Below, piece by piece: positions 13,614-14,820 of a stretch of 14,820 nt of DNA. Made by a program: the position numbers and the translations under genes. The DNA lies in NCBI GenBank assembly GCA_946887385.1, contig CAMPKU010000098.1:1-14820 (forward strand). Direction: 5' to 3'. Each line of letters begins with the position of its first letter. Positions within the stretch are counted from its first letter, which is position 1. Under the pieces are notes generated by a model, which ran no database searches, was not told the DNA's origin, and saw nothing but the letters and a program-made list of their open reading frames with translations. This DNA is from an uncultured Gammaproteobacteria bacterium (lineage in GTDB: Bacteria > Pseudomonadota > Gammaproteobacteria > Rariloculales > Rariloculaceae).

Positions 13614-13631
13614 CTGCACGGCGCGTGCCAA
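13614..13631 (-). promoter_or_regulatory. Sigma-54-like promoter of the PPOX stress gene
   Basis: Minus strand TTGGCACGCGCCGTGCAG: full -24 block, correct 12-bp GG-to-GC distance (13629-13628 and 13617-13616), one mismatch at the -12 block (GTGC for TTGC). The predicted start near 13604 leaves a 26-nt leader carrying AAGGAGGAG. It lacks a visible copy of the TTCGC-N12-GC(A/G)AA site at the expected distance, where the DNA is coding. Confidence 0.6.
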
Positions 13632-13652
13632 CGTGGCGGAGAGAGCTCGGGG

Positions 13653-14153
13653 TTATGGATCGATTGCGGCGGTCGAGCGGCTGGGCGGCGGGCTGTGCGC
13701 CAGCACCGGCAACGCGCCGCGCAACAGCGACGACTGCAGCGACGTGGTGGCCCGGCAATCCCGAAACGCCTGCAGCGCCGCCGGCTCGGCTTGCGCGTCC
13801 ATCATCACGAAATTGCGCTCGCCGCCCCAGGCCAGCGCTTCGATGTACACATTCGGGTCCACGGCACTCAACACGTTCGCTTCCACGGCGGCGGGCGCCG
13901 TGAACAGCAGCCACGCCGCGAACAGCGCGCCGGAGCCCACGGCGTCGGCATAGTCCGCCGCGTCGTCCCGGCCGCTGTGACGCATGACTTCCGCGGCGCC
14001 GCGGTACGTGCCGGCGCAGCGCGCGAGCCGATCCCCGGCGTTCTTGATGGCGGCAGCGCTCGTGAGATTGAGCGGCTCGGCGCTGGGCGGCTCCGCGAGC
14101 GCGGCGCACGCATGGAACGAGACCAGGCAGGCCAGGAGGCGAACGCCTTTCAT
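13653..14153 (-). CDS. Small secreted protein of unknown function
   Basis: 166 aa. The signal peptide is residues 1-20 (MKGVRLLAC...CAALA, then EPP). The mature part is Ala-rich with two cysteines far apart (C46 in RLARCAGTYRGAAEVMR and C133 in FRDCRATTSL), which may form a disulfide. A hydrophobic stretch at 74-92 (SGALFAAWLLFTAPAAVEA) could be a buried helix or a membrane segment. The C-terminal PPPSRSTAAIDP is low complexity. I do not recognise a family. ATG 14153 is supported by GAGG 7 nt upstream and by the signal peptide. It reads in the same direction as the PPOX gene, 74 nt before it, but that gene has its own promoter-like element, so they need not be one operon. Confidence 0.78.
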   Translation of the reverse strand: MKGVRLLACLVSFHACAALAEPPSAEPLNLTSAAAIKNAGDRLARCAGTYRGAAEVMRHSGRDDAADYADAVGSGALFAAWLLFTAPAAVEANVLSAVDPNVYIEALAWGGERNFVMMDAQAEPAALQAFRDCRATTSLQSSLLRGALPVLAHSPPPSRSTAAIDP

Positions 14154-14430
14154 CAGTGGACCTCGAATAACTGCAATTTCGTTGATCTGATTTTAGGAAC
14201 GCGGTGCGCGGCACTGCCGTGCGCTAGGTCGCGGCTCGCGCGTGCTCGGGGGCTTCATGCCCTCGATCGAGCCGAATGTTCGTCGTTATGGCGCCGGAGC
14301 CTAGCGGCTGCGCGCGGTGACGGCAATGGTGTGCCGCTCGAGGGGTGAGCCGGCGGCCCGCGCAGGCTTTCGCGCGGTCCCGCAGGATGTGTACGTATCG
14401 TTGCCCTGATTGCGGCCGCAGGTTCTGCGA
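14154..14430. other. Intergenic stretch without a recognised feature
   Basis: 277 bp with stops in most frames and no domain-like translation. An AT-richer patch at about 14165-14200, just upstream of the secreted-protein gene, may hold its promoter, but no clear -35/-10 pair stands out. The antitoxin gene ends at 14431 without a visible terminator. Confidence 0.4.
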
Positions 14431-14748
14431 TTAGGCATCCAGTGATTGGAGCTTGCGCAGCGTGTCCGGATAGCGGCGAACCATCAGAATTAGCGCCGCC
14501 GCTTGGGCGTTAGGACGAGCACGCCCTTGCTCCCAGCTCTCGAGCGTCCGTGTGGAAACACGTAGGCCGCGCGCGAACACCGCTCGCGAGATGTTCAACT
14601 GCTCGCGCGTCTGACGAATCAAGAGCGCATCCACTTTCAATGGTGGACGGGCGGCTACGTCATGCGATCGCAGCGTGATCTTCCCTTCGCGCTGTTGCTG
14701 CATGGCGTTGACTCCTGCCATCAGCTCGCTGAAGAGATTGCGCGTCAC
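14431..14748 (-). CDS. HTH antitoxin/transcriptional regulator of a RelE-type toxin-antitoxin pair
   Basis: 105 aa if started at GTG 14748 (VTRNLFSELM). I choose this over ATG 14805 because AAGGGAG lies 5-6 nt upstream of the GTG and because the start then overlaps the stop of the preceding frame (GTGA), a usual toxin-antitoxin arrangement. Residues 1-35 are a helical arm (ELMAGVNAMQQQREGKITLR). Residues 41-76 are a helix-turn-helix (LLIRQTREQLNISRAVFARG, then VSTRTLESWEQGRARPN), followed by ALILMVRRYPDTLRKLQ. This is the HTH type of HigA/MqsA/NadS-like antitoxins, which bind their own promoter and neutralise a RelE/ParE-like toxin. The gene order, toxin first, fits HigBA-like loci. The precise subfamily is not certain. 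Confidence 0.85.
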   Translation of the reverse strand: MTRNLFSELMAGVNAMQQQREGKITLRSHDVAARPPLKVDALLIRQTREQLNISRAVFARGLRVSTRTLESWEQGRARPNAQAAALILMVRRYPDTLRKLQSLDA

Positions 14749-14820
14749 AGGGTCTCCCTTCGCGCTATCAGCTCTTCGTAAATTGCGTGTCTTAGCGCGC
14801 GACATTGCTGAGCCGTGAGG
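14745..14820 (-). CDS. C-terminal end of the presumed RelE/HigB-like toxin, cut by the window edge
   Basis: Only 24 codons and the TGA stop (14747-14745) are visible: LTAQQCRALRHAIYEELIARR and then ETL. The frame is open to the right edge. It overlaps the antitoxin GTG by two bases (GTGA). A C-terminal 'L-T-x-x-Q-x-x-A-L-R' helix is common in RelE/ParE-like toxins of this pairing, but the identification rests mostly on the antitoxin next to it. Confidence 0.6.
   Translation of the reverse strand, partial: LTAQQCRALRHAIYEELIARRETL

Noticed and set aside
12958..13953. 331-codon plus-strand frame across the PPOX and secreted-protein genes
   Set aside because: Antisense shadow of two supported genes; no ribosome binding site and no domain.
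1..14820. tRNA, rRNA, CRISPR array, insertion sequence or prophage genes
   Set aside because: No cloverleaf-like segment, no spaced direct repeats, no transposase or integrase motifs and no terminal inverted repeats were seen.

Overview
This is a GC-rich chromosomal window with no rRNA, tRNA, CRISPR array, insertion sequence or prophage gene. Several families point to a gammaproteobacterium of the Steroidobacteraceae/Xanthomonadales type: a DUF6152-like secreted protein, an orphan ADOP/MacB-like ABC permease, a DUF1640-like coiled-coil membrane protein and a REP-like palindrome. The taxonomic assignment is inference; no marker gene is present.

Layout. (1) 1-3395, minus strand: a tightly packed operon of three genes read right to left. 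It encodes a soluble all-helical protein (409 aa), a one-pass membrane protein resembling DUF6384 (304 aa) and a long coiled-coil protein that runs off the left edge (at least 405 aa). A sigma-54-type promoter lies 32 nt (predicted start site) before the first ATG. (2) 3583-4177: a REP-like perfect hairpin, a small coiled-coil/membrane gene (minus) with a consensus-like sigma-70 promoter that would give a nearly leaderless mRNA, and an intergenic stretch. (3) 4178-5812, plus: an exported class C beta-lactamase-fold serine hydrolase with a duplicated C-terminal domain. (4) 5834-8512, minus: a large soluble hybrid histidine kinase (GAF-PAS-GAF-HisKA-HATPase-REC). (5) 8695-9846, plus: a secreted DUF6152-like protein. 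(6) 10088-12598, plus: an 836-aa ADOP-type permease behind a near-perfect sigma-54 promoter. (7) 12611-14153, minus: a small orphan antitoxin-like protein, a general-stress-type flavin (PPOX) protein behind a third sigma-54-like promoter, and an unknown secreted protein. (8) 14431-14820, minus: an HTH antitoxin and the last 24 codons of its presumed toxin, cut by the right edge.

The most notable signal is regulatory. Three separate transcription units (the helical/DUF6384/coiled-coil operon, the ADOP permease and the PPOX stress protein) each have an element beginning TTGGCACGC with TGC at the correct -12 spacing. Two of them also carry, about 120-130 bp upstream of the predicted start site, an inverted repeat of the form TTCGC-N12-GC(A/G)AA, which could bind one common enhancer-binding protein. 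This suggests a sigma-54-controlled, envelope- or stress-related regulon whose regulator is not in the window. Many long open frames opposite the real genes are by-products of high GC and were left out.
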